Made by a program: the position numbers and the translations under genes. Shown here piece by piece: positions 48,150-59,390 of a stretch of DNA of 64,000 nt; the stretch's first letter is position 1, and every line of letters starts with the position of its first letter. The DNA comes from Torreya grandis (Eukaryota; Streptophyta; Pinopsida; Cupressales; Taxaceae). Location of the stretch: positions 3,033,501 through 3,097,500 of the forward strand of contig JARHVA010000223.1 in assembly GCA_037957365.1 (NCBI GenBank), written 5' to 3'. The notes under the pieces are model-generated. The model saw only the letters and a list, made by a program, of their open reading frames with translations. It made no database searches and was not told the DNA's origin.

Positions 48150-49251
48150 TCACACCGGCATCTTGGGCCTTGTGGTGTGGATCAAACCTTGTTTTGAGGA
48201 GGTTAGTGTATCATTCATCAAGTTGGGGGTAAAAATGGATAATGGTGAATCAACAAGGTCGATTGGAACAAGGATCGGCATGAAAGCAACCAAGGGGGAC
48301 CTAAAAGTATAAAACAACATGGTCAGTGAGGGGAGGAGGTGTGGAGGAGACATGAAGGCCTTGCATTTCAAGTAATAGGTGCATGTTAACAAGGATGTAA
48401 TCCACAATAGAAGAGTTGCCAACAAAAGGGAAGCATGTAGGGCCATTGGAATGCAAAAGTGGCCAAGTGTGGTCTGAGAAGATAGCGAGTGGCTTCTCAT
48501 TTGTCTTACGAGTTACCATAAAGAGAATTAGGTCTACTTTGTGAATCAAGTCCTCTAAAGGGCTTGATGAGAAGAAGAGTGAACCACCACAATTCCACAA
48601 TATTACTTGGAGCCCTTGGAACTTAATTTTGATATCAGGAGGAGGAAGTTGGGGAATGACATGGTTTGGTCTATCGAGAGGAGGGCATCTAGAATCCATA
48701 TTCTCCCACTTCGCATAGCATTGATTTTCCCTACTTCTTTTCCTAGATCATTTTAACCCTATTTGGCTTCAAGTCCTCATTATGAATTTTGGTTAGGTCT
48801 TCATCCATGTAAATCTTTTCGTGCAAGGTGATACAAGTTTTCTTATACCATAAGGGTTGAAGCCTATCGTGAATGATTTAAACCCTGACAATGAGTGTCA
48901 TCATTGTTTTAAGTTGGGGTGCAAAAATTCCTTAGCTGATCCAAGTGGATTATCTTGTTTCTTTAGGCCTCTAATCTTTAAATTGAAAGCCTTTACTTTA
49001 GGCAAAATCTTTCTGGTTCTCCAAGCTAGCTGAAATGTTTGCTTTATAAATTTCAATAACCTTGGATGTCATGGATTTTTTGGGATGGATCTAAGAGACT
49101 TCCTTCCAATAAAATCAGTTTGTTTGACTGCTCATCAATCAACTTCTTCTAGTTTGATGAATTTTGTTAAGTCTTGGAAGTTGTTTGTCAGAGGCCAACC
49201 TTGATTTGTATCAAAGTCTTCCGGACTCCTCATAATCTCTAGTGAAGCCAT
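48150..49251 (-). pseudogene. LINE-like fragment: ORF1-type start and apurinic-endonuclease-like end
   Basis: Reading leftward from ATG at 49251: MASLEIMRSPEDFDTNQGWP, then LTKFIKLEEVD, KQTFQLAWRTRKILPKVKAF and NLKIRGLKKQDNPLG. Next comes an open stretch 48699-48301 with LQVILWNCGGSLF and LIHKVDLILF, SSIVDYILVN and TDHVVLYF. The pairs W-N-C...D-L-I-L and S-I-V-D-Y-I-L...(S/T)-D-H are the first and last motifs of the endonuclease/exonuclease/phosphatase fold used by plant LINEs. About 100 residues between them are missing, so the domain is internally deleted. No RT follows. It could instead be a host phosphatase-fold pseudogene, but the long basic N-terminal part favours a LINE. Confidence 0.5.
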
Positions 49252-49259
49252 AGTGTTGG

Positions 49260-50130
49260 AAGTTATTTTAGGATCAGCCTCCTTCATTTAGAACGTTTGT
49301 CAAGCATATAAAATGCTAATGTTCCCGCTGTGTTCCTCTGCTCTCTGATATCTCTACTTCCTTCCATATCAAGATCTCCCAATGCCTTTGGATGGTATAT
49401 GGCCTCTAGGCATTTCATCAAACAGTTTGCTTGCAATGTTGAGGAATATATGTTACCCAACAGAAGTAGGGTGGAGAACCTGCAGATTTATGCGCTAAAC
49501 TGCAGATTTTCTCAAGACATTTTGTCAAACAGTTTGCTTGCAATATCTCAACCCCTGCCTGTGTTGAGAGAATTCCTCACCTCAAATCAGGTTTACTCCT
49601 TTCAGACAAACACATTTCAAGCTGGAATAGTTGTAATGCCTTACTGCAAACAAAATTCTAATTTGACCCGAACATGCCTCTGTCCTATGCACTGCTGCTC
49701 TCAAGGTTAGTAAATTTCACATTCATTGTGCCTTATCATGTTCAAAATGGTATCTTTGGTGGAAAAATGTAAATAACAAAGCCCTCTTCATACACTAATT
49801 TAATTTGGTGTGCTCTATGCACTGGAGTGTGTAACAATGATATTTATGGTGAATGTAAGATTTCTGTTAGACCATGCATGCTATAAGCCTAAGAGATTCC
49901 ATTGTCCAAGCTGCAGTCTTGCCCGGACAATTCTAGAATGGTCTCATGCATCTAAATGCCATAAACAGTAAAATACTCTCCCTTCTTATCTTCTGACCAG
50001 ATGCCATGTATTCTTTCAATCCAAACCCGATGTTTAATCATTTCTCTAGAACATGTGACATTAAATAATAAAACAGTTACAGAACATTATGTGACATTAT
50101 ATAGTAAATCATCTACATTTAACATAATTT
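49260..50130. other. Non-repetitive sequence between LINE-like fragment and tandem repeat
   Basis: Looks like unique DNA. A 106-bp spaced direct duplication is present: TCAAACAGTTTGCTTGCAAT at about 49418 and 49524. A 126-codon plus-strand ORF at 49330-49710 spans this duplication and has no recognisable motif; I do not call it a gene. Confidence 0.4.
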
Positions 50131-50202
50131 TCGTGCACAAAGTTCCATTGATGGCAAACCCAACATCCCATACTCAAATGTTTTTACAGAAACCCTACAA
50201 AT

Positions 50203-50218
50203 TAACCATATGCATAGT
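50203..50218. repeat. SINE target-site duplication, left copy
   Basis: TAACCATATGCATAGT, identical to 50370-50385. Confidence 0.92.
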
Positions 50219-50369
50219 GTTGTCCCCCAAGATGTAGTGTAATGGTTAAGTGGACACATTCATAAATGAGAAACCCAGGTTTAAATCCCACTTGTGGTCA
50301 AGCAACCTACAGCAGAGTACATCCAAAAATCACGTAGTGCGTTAACCCATATTAATCAATCAGAAAAAA
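50219..50369 (+). mobile_element. tRNA-derived SINE, about 150 bp
   Basis: Flanked by a perfect 16-bp duplication and ending in an A-rich tail (CAGAAAAAA). Near its 5' end TAGTGTAATGGTTAAGTGG resembles an RNA polymerase III A box of a tRNA, and CAGGTTTAAATCCCA about 30 bases further is a B box (consensus GGTTCRANTCC) with one change. The length, the head and the tail are those of a plant SINE. The perfect duplication suggests that it is younger than the LTR elements around it. Confidence 0.88.
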
Positions 50370-50385
50370 TAACCATATGCATAGT
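50370..50385. repeat. SINE target-site duplication, right copy
   Basis: TAACCATATGCATAGT, directly after the A-rich tail. Confidence 0.92.
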
Positions 50386-50639
50386 CTCAAGTTTCATGAG
50401 TGTATAGCCCATGAAGGTTCCTTTGGCTGCAGACCCAACATCCCATACTACGTTCTAGAGGAACCCTACAAATTAGTCATATTCAGTGTGCTATGTTTCA
50501 TTGGCATGACCTGTGAAAGTTCGTTTGGCCACAAACCCAACATCCACCAATAATTCAAATTTCAACTTTTTGGAAGTACACTACAAATTAAACATACACA
50601 TGAAGCGTCAAGTTTCATGGGTCCAACCACTTTATTTTT

Positions 50640-51585
50640 CTAAGCACCCTTTGTCTGGATCCAAAGGAGGTATGGTTCATCTTTATGAAGGTGGAAAAAA
50701 ATAATGAAAATTGTTTACTACTGTGCAGCCCATCACAGAATTTATAGACGTTTGTTTTTATTTCACAATCACATTTGCATTTTCAGCATCCAATAAATAT
50801 CAACTGGGATCATCAGATCTTATCTATAAAATACATTTCGTTATAGGATGCTCGGTGATGTTAAGTCCAACCTCCTGTATAGCACAAAAACTTTAAAATG
50901 CTTTTTAATGCATACATGAGATAAGACGAGTTGCTTTCATCTTTTAGATGAATTATGAATAAAAGCATCTCAGGATAGAGTAGGATAAAGAACCGATATT
51001 TGAAAAAACATTAGGCCAAAGCTCGCCACTAATAGGAACAAAAAGAGTCGAGCTTTACATTCAAGACTTAATCTGAAGTTGTTCAATATTGTGCACTCAA
51101 AACAGTCACGTTTGGGTTGCTTTAAGATTGCATAAAAATATGACTTTGATGCATTCACCAAGTGACTAATCAGTGCACCATATACAATTGATTCCATTCC
51201 ATTACAGAATAACTCCAGATGCTACTCAATATTCCACTGTTCACAAGGGCAATTGTAATCAAGAAGAGAGATTTTTAAAAATTTACAATACCGTTTTGAC
51301 TAAAAAGATGCATTACAGAGGGTAATGTGTTAAAGAAAATCCCCACCTCAGACAGGGAAAGCGTAGCCCTCACTTTACATCAGCACACAATAAAGATTTT
51401 ATAATTTGACTTTTTTTCTTTGAAAGGGCCATTAAATTAAAAATATAAATGGATGAAAAAAACTCACAAGGAACAAGATGCAAGTAGCATAAAGAAAAAA
51501 ATGTTGCATCCCTGCATGATAGACTGCAAATATGAGACATCGGACTTGCCTATTAACAATACATATAGGCTCCCCACGGAGCATC
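50640..51585. other. Sequence downstream of the SAM-domain gene
   Basis: No repeat or coding region identified; probably 3' untranslated and intergenic DNA of the gene at 51586-55008 (minus). Short ORFs here have no recognisable motif. Confidence 0.4.
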
Positions 51586-54500
51586 TCAAGGATCAAACTT
51601 CAAGGATGCGACTCGAGACTGTCGAGTATGCTTAGAAACCTTAACAAAGACAGATGAAATACATGATGGAGCCCACCATGGTCTTCGAACTTCTTGCTCC
51701 CCCTTCAAGCATATCAGTGAAAACAAATCAACGAAACCATGCCCCAAAAGAGAGCACAAAATTTAGGATACAATTATAATCTTCATGGAGATCTTAAAAA
51801 AAAGTGACATTAGAATAAATACAAAACTATGTGCATTTCTCAGTCCATGCTAGCTAACTACAAATAGAACAGAGAACTAAAGAAACCAGAGGCCTGAGTA
51901 TCATGACTATAATGCTCCAAACACAAGAAACTGAAATAGTGTTAATTTACCTTTAATATTACAGAGTTCTTTGCACAAAGTGATGAAGTCTCCCCATTTC
52001 ATGTGACACCGTCTAATAAAACGCAAAATCTGCTCTGTGGTAAATGTTGACAAGTTATCCAAGTACTCTCCATTAATGCCATTTTCTTTGAAAATCTGCT
52101 TGTACATTCCAAGGTCAATCTCATCGAGCCATACCCCTACATCCTGAACAAGAATCCCAAATGTTTCAAAAAAGTTTAAAAAAGAAAAAAAAAACCATTC
52201 CCATGGAAGATATGTACTACAGAATCACAGGTAACTTCCCATCGCCTGATAAACAACTGTATGTGGTTGGTGAACTTATAATTCTATGTTTCCATTTTAT
52301 AGTAATTTATGTTTGATGTTGTGTAAATATTAAAAAATACTATTTTTGCTCGATTTTATGTTGTTACCCCACCTATTTGAAGGAATACTACTACAAATTT
52401 TTAACTTACTTCAAAAAATGTACTGGTGGTAATTATACATGTTCAATTTTTCATGTCGAAAAACAGAGATAACCACTCACAAACTTGAAATGGACTTCAA
52501 ATTAGAATTTCAAAAGCAGACAGGAAGCAGCGACAATGAGCATGCTGGATAGAAGTTATGAATGAAAACCACAAAGCACCAATCTAAAATTATAAACATA
52601 ATATCAGAAATTTAATTAGAGAACATAAAATGCCTGGTGTTTTCTCCCTAAATGACCATTTATTATGTTCCATGGACTTCAGAAACAAAAGCCTAAGACC
52701 AGAATGAATAGGTACCAAATGTTACACCTTTCAGAAACAATGAGAGATCATTTTATCAGGGTGATTTCTATTAGCACTAAGTTCCTTGCTCTCCTACAGA
52801 ATTGCAAGTGACGGCTCGGATTTGATTGAAGAACATAAACTGCATAATGCATGGGGTGCCTTCCTCTCATACGGAATAGCAGGTGATATGATGGCTGGCA
52901 TTTTATTGAAGACCCCAAACGCATGTCCTCCCTAGAGGAGCACTTCTATTTTTCATGGATTTTAAACAAGAACCTAAGAACAAGCACTTGCAAATTTGGG
53001 ATAAAGACGATGTTCACAAATGCATCAAAGGTGTCTTCAGGGAAAAGAGAAAATAAGACTTCAGGTTTCTAAGTAAAGCTTTTAAGAACAAGAAGCTCAT
53101 ATAAAGATACAAATCTGAAACACAACTAAAAACTAGGTCAATGTCGAATTCTGTAAATTTTAAAGTAACCACCCTGCCATGTCCACCCAATTACAATTTT
53201 TTAATACAACAGTGTTTTCAATTTCTTACAGCAATAAGCTTTGGTGAAAAAACGGAGATTTGAAAATGGTTTTTTCCTTCCACCTATAAAACTCACTCAT
53301 GCTCTAGAACGGAGCTTCTATCATTGAAACGAAAAAACTTTTAAATTGAAGAAAACAAAGTTTTTGTATTTCTTCAGCTATCCATATATAATGTCCATTT
53401 TTTCCGAAGAGTGTCTCCAACCTTAATCGACTTCAATTTTCAACTTTTACTGCCATAAATAAAAAAACCATATGAAGAAAGTTTTTAATAGACCACATGT
53501 TTTGGGATATCTACTTCAAAATGTTCTATATGTTGTATCTTCTCTCTCTCTTTTTAATTGGTAAAAGAGGGTTGGAGTCCCTCGCCCATTCTACTAAGAA
53601 CAAGAAAAAATCGTTACAAGGAACACAGCTGTAGAAAGCTGGCAACAAAAACTAGAAATACCTAAAGAAGACCAAAGAACCAGAACACCAAGGTTCTAAA
53701 ATACACAACCACCCACGACAAACAAAACAGAGATACTCAAAGAACAAATTTCACCTATGGCACAAATGCTCTTAAGACTGCACTCTTAGGGATGTCCTGC
53801 CCCGACTAGAGAACATCTTTTCTAAAGTCATTTGGGTTCCATCTCCAATGGCATCCAATGTCTTCATCTGTGGCCTCTCCAACATTCATTTCCTACCACT
53901 CCTCTTCATAATAGGAGGGGAAGGAGAAACAAAAGGGGTTTGACTGATTGTGGTTGATTTAGGAAAAGTCAAAGACGTCTGTTGCTCAAAAGCATCCTCA
54001 TCCTCGGCTTCGACCAAAGCATTGATCAAACTATGAGGAGTCAATGGTGGACCCTTAGCTGCAGTTAATTTGCTCATCTTTTAAACCTCTTGTTATTTGA
54101 TTTTTTACGGGAATGGCTACCCTGGTTTTCATAATTGAGGATTTTGACAATGAAATAATAACATAATCAAATATTCCTTTTCAATAAACACCAGAGGGTG
54201 AGCAATGCTGTGATTTCAAAATTTCAAGCCCCCTACAACGTTTTTGTTGTGGGAATGGAAATGCCTCTCTAGAAGCTAAATGTTGTAAGACATTTCAAAC
54301 AGCAAAAATCAAAATTTCTGAAAATAAAAGAAGATAAATCTATACATATAAATCTGTTATTTATTGGTAAAGCTGGCTTTTGGATAAACTGTGTACAAAT
54401 TTTTGATCCACCCATTAGTGATCCATCATCAGGAAGCTTATGAATCTTATTGATATTATTATTATTTAAAAAAAAACTATTACTCAGAACCATAATTGGA

Positions 54501-55008
54501 ACGTTTAGTCAAAACTCAAAAAAAAATGCAAAAAGAAAATGTCAGACGGTTTAACAAAAACTATGAACTGTGCATTTTATGGTATTCTTCTTTGTTCGAT
54601 TGAAACATTAATTGACTACACTAAAATGCATAACCTACTTTCATGTTAACATGCAGAATTACTCATAAGGAAAAATGTATTAAATTAAATTGAATTAAAA
54701 TTGCAAACCACGGTGAATTCCCAGTTGTGAGCGCAGACAAACGAAAGCAAAAAATAACTGCTTCCCACAAAAGGCAGAACCAGACTGTAGACACCCAACA
54801 AAACCATTTTTTGTTTAAAGCCCAAAAAACATCAATTCTGAGCAACTCTTTAAAAAAAAAAAAATCGCAAAATAATAAATTGCATAATTTGATATACATT
54901 TTAAAACTACTCAAAGACAAAAATTGATTGAAATTGAACAGGAAAGCGTAGCACCTCTGTACTCCAGATAAAGAAGTCCAAGGGTTCGGGAGGCCTCCCT
55001 CTACTCAT
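51586..55008 (-). CDS. Small SAM-domain protein, three exons, 125 residues
   Basis: Exons on the minus strand: 55008-54955 (54 nt, MSRGRPPEPLDFFIWSTE), 52143-51951 (193 nt) and 51716-51586 (131 nt, stop TGA). Intron 1 is phase 0, with donor GAG|GTGCTA and acceptor TTGTTCAG|GAT. Intron 2 is phase 1, donor G|GTAAAT. Exon 2 encodes a sterile alpha motif domain: DVGVWLDEIDLGMYKQIFKE, NGINGEYLDNL, TEQILRFI and HMKWGDFITLCKEL. Exon 3 adds the conserved tail CLKGEQEVRRPWWAPSC and a basic end RQSRVASLKFDP. From memory, land plants have a small conserved protein with this layout (PP.PLDFFIW, then SAM, then the RRPWWAPSC tail); its function is unknown to me. SAM domains usually mediate protein or RNA binding. 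No stop or frameshift lies in the exons, but the intron 2 acceptor is AC, not AG (see findings), so the copy could be a recent pseudogene. Confidence 0.88.
51717..51950 (-). other. Intron 2 of the SAM-domain gene (234 bp), acceptor not AG
   Basis: Donor GTAAAT is normal and phase 1. The last two intron bases on the coding strand, at 51718-51717, are AC, where AG is expected for the frame to continue into VICLKGEQ. No AG occurs in the preceding 60 bases. Confidence 0.7.
52144..54954 (-). other. Intron 1 of the SAM-domain gene (2811 bp)
   Basis: Canonical GT-AG ends. It contains two diverged copies of a segment (GCAAGTGACGGCTCGGATTT at about 52806 and GCAGGTGATATGATGGCTGG at about 52879, each followed by TTGAAGAAC or TTGAAGACC). 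It also holds the retro-sequence at 53535-54110. The rest is AT-rich with no other structure seen. Confidence 0.7.
53535..54110 (-). mobile_element. Probable retroposed fragment in intron 1
   Basis: On the minus strand an ATG at 54077 opens 63 codons (MSKLTAAKGPPLTPHSLINA, then a Ser/Thr/Pro-rich end SPSPPIMKRSGRK), followed by a stop and non-coding sequence rich in GGTTCTTTGG and TTCTTGTT. It ends in CCAATTAAAAAGAGAGAGAG. This layout (short ORF, 3' untranslated sequence, A-rich end) suggests a LINE 3' end or a processed transcript. No target duplication was found. The encoded sequence is not recognised. Confidence 0.35.
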
Positions 55009-55340
55009 TAAAGCCTAAATTATAGTTTCTTTATATTTAACACTCAGACCCAGACACCCCAAATCAATAATATTTACAGAGACTCAGAGAAAGAGAACGA
55101 ATCCCAACAAAATTCCATTTCCAGAAAAGATTAAAAAAAAAAAACAACTCCCCGACTTAATCGCCAATCCTAGAGCACCGTGCACAGGAAAGTGCAAGCC
55201 TTACAAGATGCGCACCTTTTCGTTAGTATTATTACATTATGATTGCGTTAAACCATATAGAATTACGTCATATTTACATTTTCAATTGAAAATGCATTTT
55301 CCGCTGCATTTTTTATTCAAATTTTAGATACGAAACGGTT
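55009..55340 (-). promoter_or_regulatory. 5' leader and promoter region of the SAM-domain gene
   Basis: Upstream of the start at 55008. It includes a C/T-rich likely transcribed leader (reverse strand TTCGTTCTCTTTCTCTGAG near 55090) and a relatively GC-rich stretch at 55150-55215 that stands out from the surroundings. No clear TATA box. Confidence 0.45.
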
Positions 55341-55734
55341 ATTGGCCATGAAAATGTGTGTCGTTGACTTGCTGTATCGGGCAGAAAGAATCCCAACACT
55401 CGGCAAAGGTTTAGTTTCTAATCTGGTTGTACTGAACGCATATCAAACTAATTCCACCCATTGGCTAAGTTGTCAATATGAATGGGTATTTATTCTTCAT
55501 GTTATCATAGAATGTCTATGTTGAAATGTATCCATTTTAAGATTCTTATTTTAGATTTTTTATTTAATGATTTCATTATCTTCTTCTCTAATTTTATATT
55601 GATTAGTGATAATGACATATTTATCTACATTAATGTGTTGGGCTCAAAAAATTATTTCCAAGAAAAAATGAGCTCTAAATTTTAATTATGATTTTTCCAT
55701 TGACTTCTCTAAGTAAAAAGAAGAAACTTTTAAG

Positions 55735-55857
55735 TGACGATCAAATAGACATCAAATTTAAAGTTGAAATTGACATATGACGATCAAATGGACGTCAAAT
55801 TTAAAGTTGAAATTGACATGTGACGATCATAGAGACATCAAATTTAAAGTGAAATAT
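55735..55857 (+). repeat. Three-copy 43-bp tandem repeat
   Basis: Copies start at 55735, 55778 and 55821 with TGACGATCA(A/T)A..GAC(A/G)TCAAATTTAAAGT(TG)AAATT. Spacing is exactly 43 bp. Confidence 0.9.
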
Positions 55858-55859
55858 AA

Positions 55860-58638
55860 AAACTCACTCCATTACATTCTACCCCACCCTTGCCATTGTA
55901 GAATGCCTATGAGCATAATAATTAAGTTTAATTAGTTAATTTTAAATGTAGAAGTAGTATAAACATGTAAGGTTGAGGATTATCTAATTTTATTTTGTGA
56001 TTTGATCGCAGTCATTAGAAGGTGGTACTAGAAATGCACACTCAGAAGTGCCAAGAAGATAACCTAGAAAAATTGATGACGAGTTAAAAAGTTTGTATAG
56101 ACCATATATTTCCACTTTGAACAATGTAAATTATCTTGTCGTTATAGAAAAAAGTGTGAATCTCCCCAAAACAATTTGATGATTATGTTTCCTTGATTCC
56201 AACCTCCAAAAACCTCACTCAATTTTTGGATATTTGATCCAACTCTGACCCTGTCACAAAACAAGAACTTTGGAACATGATATGGAAGTCCATCGAAGCA
56301 TAACAAAAAGAGGATTATAGACTCACAATCTGCAACTATTCCCTGTTGATTGGCATTTCCAACAAAATCATCTTTGTACTTGGTGTGATACTTTACCAGT
56401 TACTATCATCCCTCACTTGGTCTTGCATCCATTGTGAATTACCTTATCCAAGCCAAATTAGCAAAGTGAAAGGAGTTATCTGAGAACAGATAGGGAAGAT
56501 TACATGCAACAATCAACTTCCTCAATGACTTGCATTGGCCCTTATGCATAAGACACCTTGGGCTCATAAGTTGAGTTCTACAACACACTATAATCATTTG
56601 TGTAATCTACTCGCTGGGAACTCGAACCGCTGCATCACATAACTAATATGGTCACTCACACACTCTAGCACTACATGGCAAGAATTTGGATTGTTAGAGA
56701 CATGAATGTTATAGGGAGTTGAGCCGTATGTAACTGAATCTTTTTGTAATTGCTCAAATAGATTTATTGTAGATTTGAGGCTTCCACAGTCCATAATATT
56801 AGAGATGATGCTTTTGAATAAAAATCTCAAAGTTGTAAACTATATAACATATTCAAACAAATAGAGTGGCATATTTTCCACAATTGATTGTAAATTCAAT
56901 TTTTAATGTCATGAAAACAAAATCTAGGTTATGATTCTCATAAATATATGCAATGTCATCTTCTTTGCACTCCTAATCTCAAACTATTCAATAATTAATC
57001 TGGGCTATGGTCCTAATGGATAAGGAAGTAGTTAAAATTTAATCATAGGGATGTAATTCTAGCCCCAAAACACTCACAAAAGACAACCCACATTGGATTT
57101 ATAGATTTTCACATCATAAAATTAACTTACCTTGAAGCTCGACTGTAGAAGAAATCATGGTCGTTATCAACTAATGATCCTTGATCTTCATTGAGATAGA
57201 GAATGGTGTGCTCTCACCATTACTTTCTAGTTTAAATTCCTCTTCAAATTATAAAGTTCAATAGGAGGATATGATCCTTATCTTATTTGAAATGATATTA
57301 TTTTATCCTCTTCTCGTGATACATGAATGAAGAGATCTCTCTATCATTGCTCCTTACCATAGGGATGAGCTACTTCTTATTTTCCCTCTTGGAATGTTTT
57401 TTATGAGATTACTTTGTGATTGACACTATATTCCTCTTCAGTCAACACATTAGAGTGCCACATCATTGAATGATGATTGTCATTGGGATAAATAATGCTT
57501 GAGAGTGATTGATCTATTGGAGAAGAATTGCAAATCAAATTATTGTTGTTGGGTATGAGAACAACATTGCATTTGTCTTTTGAAATTGTGAAGGAGGAAC
57601 CAATCTTTCATGCCCATATTCTTAATTTTCTCATAAGAATAGAACAACCATATCTAGTAGGCCTCTTTTGACTTGTGCTCCTTGTTTTTGAAGAGTTAGA
57701 AACGTGTCCCCCAAATAGATATAAATGTTATTGAAAAAAGTACAAACCATTGAATTGCATTAATCCTTCCAATGGAAGAAAAAGAAATAGCCCTCCAAGG
57801 AAGGCAATCTTGTGTATAACCTTAGATGGAGGTAGGAAAATTCAGTGAATTTAATAGAAGGGGTGACCTTACAAGGAGAGGATTCGAGTCAAAATTATGA
57901 TAATGGGCATTTGGGTGAAGAATTGCATGATGAAACAAGGGATAAACTAGCAAAACAAATTGAAATTTTTATTTTAGTGTGATGTTTTCTTTTTTCTGGC
58001 TATGATGGGAAATTCTCCCATCTCCATGTCGGTAGGGTTATTTATGTGTTTTTCCATGATTCCATCTTTGGCCAGCCTAAGATAAGCCTCTTTGATCACC
58101 ACCCTAGTACCATTTACAAAAACAATATTCAATTCTAAAGTGGTGTAGGTTGGGAAAGAAGAAGGCATATTGTGTGTTACAATTGTTACAGCCAATCTCG
58201 ATCATCTTCTTACAGAGTCATAACTCTAATAGCTTCCTTGAATTGATTTAAGATTACATGCACTACAACAAGGTTCAATGGAGGACCTACCTATATTGGA
58301 TTTATGGATTTCCCCCATCTATAATTATCTCATTCAAACTATATAGAGGCCTTGAATGGAAACATCAGGTGAGTTGGGATAGGCCTCTGACTTTGTAGCC
58401 TCCAAACAACACATTGAAGGGGTAAATTTTTAAAGTTTGAGTAGAGGTTTCATTTTATGATACCCAAAATTTATTTGGAAGATTTTGCTAAAACATTGCA
58501 CTATAAAATGAACATGTGTATCAATTGATGAATTCATGATAACCCAAAACATATAAATACATAAACCATAGATCATAGAACATATAACATATAACACACA
58601 AAGAGATGGATAAAGAAAAATATTTAAATAACACCCTA
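55860..58638. other. Unassigned 2.8 kb between the 43-bp repeat and element 3b
   Basis: No match to the other elements of the window. Open stretches on the minus strand at 56594-56830 (78 codons, with LKSTINLFEQLQKDSVTYGS) and 57974-58195 (73 codons) look protein-like but are unrecognised. TTGGATTTAT(A/G)GATTT occurs at about 57093 and 58297. It may be an old gene or element; evidence is too thin to call. Confidence 0.35.
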
Positions 58639-59098
58639 TGTATACACATGATATTTTTGAACTTTATCAGTTACTGATGCTTTCTCTCTTGTAGGAATCC
58701 ATTGAATTTCAATCTCTCTAAGTGCATGCCTTAAAGGGTACACTGGGAAAGGGGTTGGCAGAACTTTGGTGCTTCACAGGATTGTTGGCCCCTATACCAT
58801 TACCGAAAACCATTATAAGCTACTCTTGTCCAATTCCCTAAGCATTAAAAACCCACTTATACACTCCCCTAAGAAATTCACCACCCAAAATAGCCCCTAC
58901 CTAAGTAATTCCCATTTTTATTCATTATCCTACTACATCAGTTAGATCGACCTTGTTGGGACTTAGTGAACATTACAGAACTCTGTCGGCCCAACCAACT
59001 TAGTTCAAGACCTAATGACTCTATTTCCTGGCAAACAAGGTTGACCCAATCAACCTTGTTGACTAAATTCCTAGGAGGGTTTAGGGTCAATATTTGGC

Positions 59099-59108
59099 TA
59101 TAAATACC
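59099..59108 (+). promoter_or_regulatory. TATA box of element 3b LTR
   Basis: CTATAAATACCCC at about 59099, the classical plant TATA form, about 450 bp into the LTR and upstream of the conserved splice donor. Confidence 0.6.
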
Positions 59109-59379
59109 CCTTTAAATTCATTTTTAAAGTGAGTATCATTTAATTATACATCATTATGGCTCATAAATCTACTTATACTTTCATTTAAAGGTTTTATTAT
59201 TTAGGGTTTTGCCTTAGAGTAGTAGCATTCATATTGTAGAGGTCTTGGATGTATAAGAGAAGTCTTATATCCTAAATCTGATATATGATCTATCCTTGTG
59301 ATCCTTACAAGCCAAAACAACCTCTTACAAAACACCATTGGCTAAGGGAGAGATTGAGGCACAATAGTTTCACTTCAAT

Positions 59380-59390
59380 AAGGTAAGTAT
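59380..59390 (+). promoter_or_regulatory. Conserved consensus 5' splice site in element 3b
   Basis: AAGGTAAGTAT, identical to the site in element 3a, downstream of the TATA box and upstream of gag. Confidence 0.45.

Larger units (their letters stand above)
50139..50630 (+). repeat. Three-copy tandem repeat (about 100-110 bp unit) interrupted by a SINE
   Basis: Units begin AAAGTTCCATTGATGGC (50139), AAGGTTCCTTTGGCTGC (50414) and AAAGTTCGTTTGGCCAC (50516). Each continues with ACCCAACATCC, then CCCTACAAATTA or a variant, then a CAAGTTTCATG-like end. The first unit is split by the SINE at 50219-50369 and resumes at 50386. Confidence 0.8.

Noticed and set aside
48150..48500. Second minus-strand ORF overlapping the endonuclease-like one
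   Set aside because: Different frame of the same sequence. Only the 48301-48699 frame carries endonuclease motifs; the tail could matter only after a frameshift.
49330..49710. 126-codon plus-strand ORF as a gene
   Set aside because: It spans a 106-bp spaced duplication, has no recognisable motif and no good context; probably chance.
53541..53552. Dinucleotide microsatellite (TC)n as a regulatory site
   Set aside because: It is short and is explained as the tail end of the retroposed fragment.
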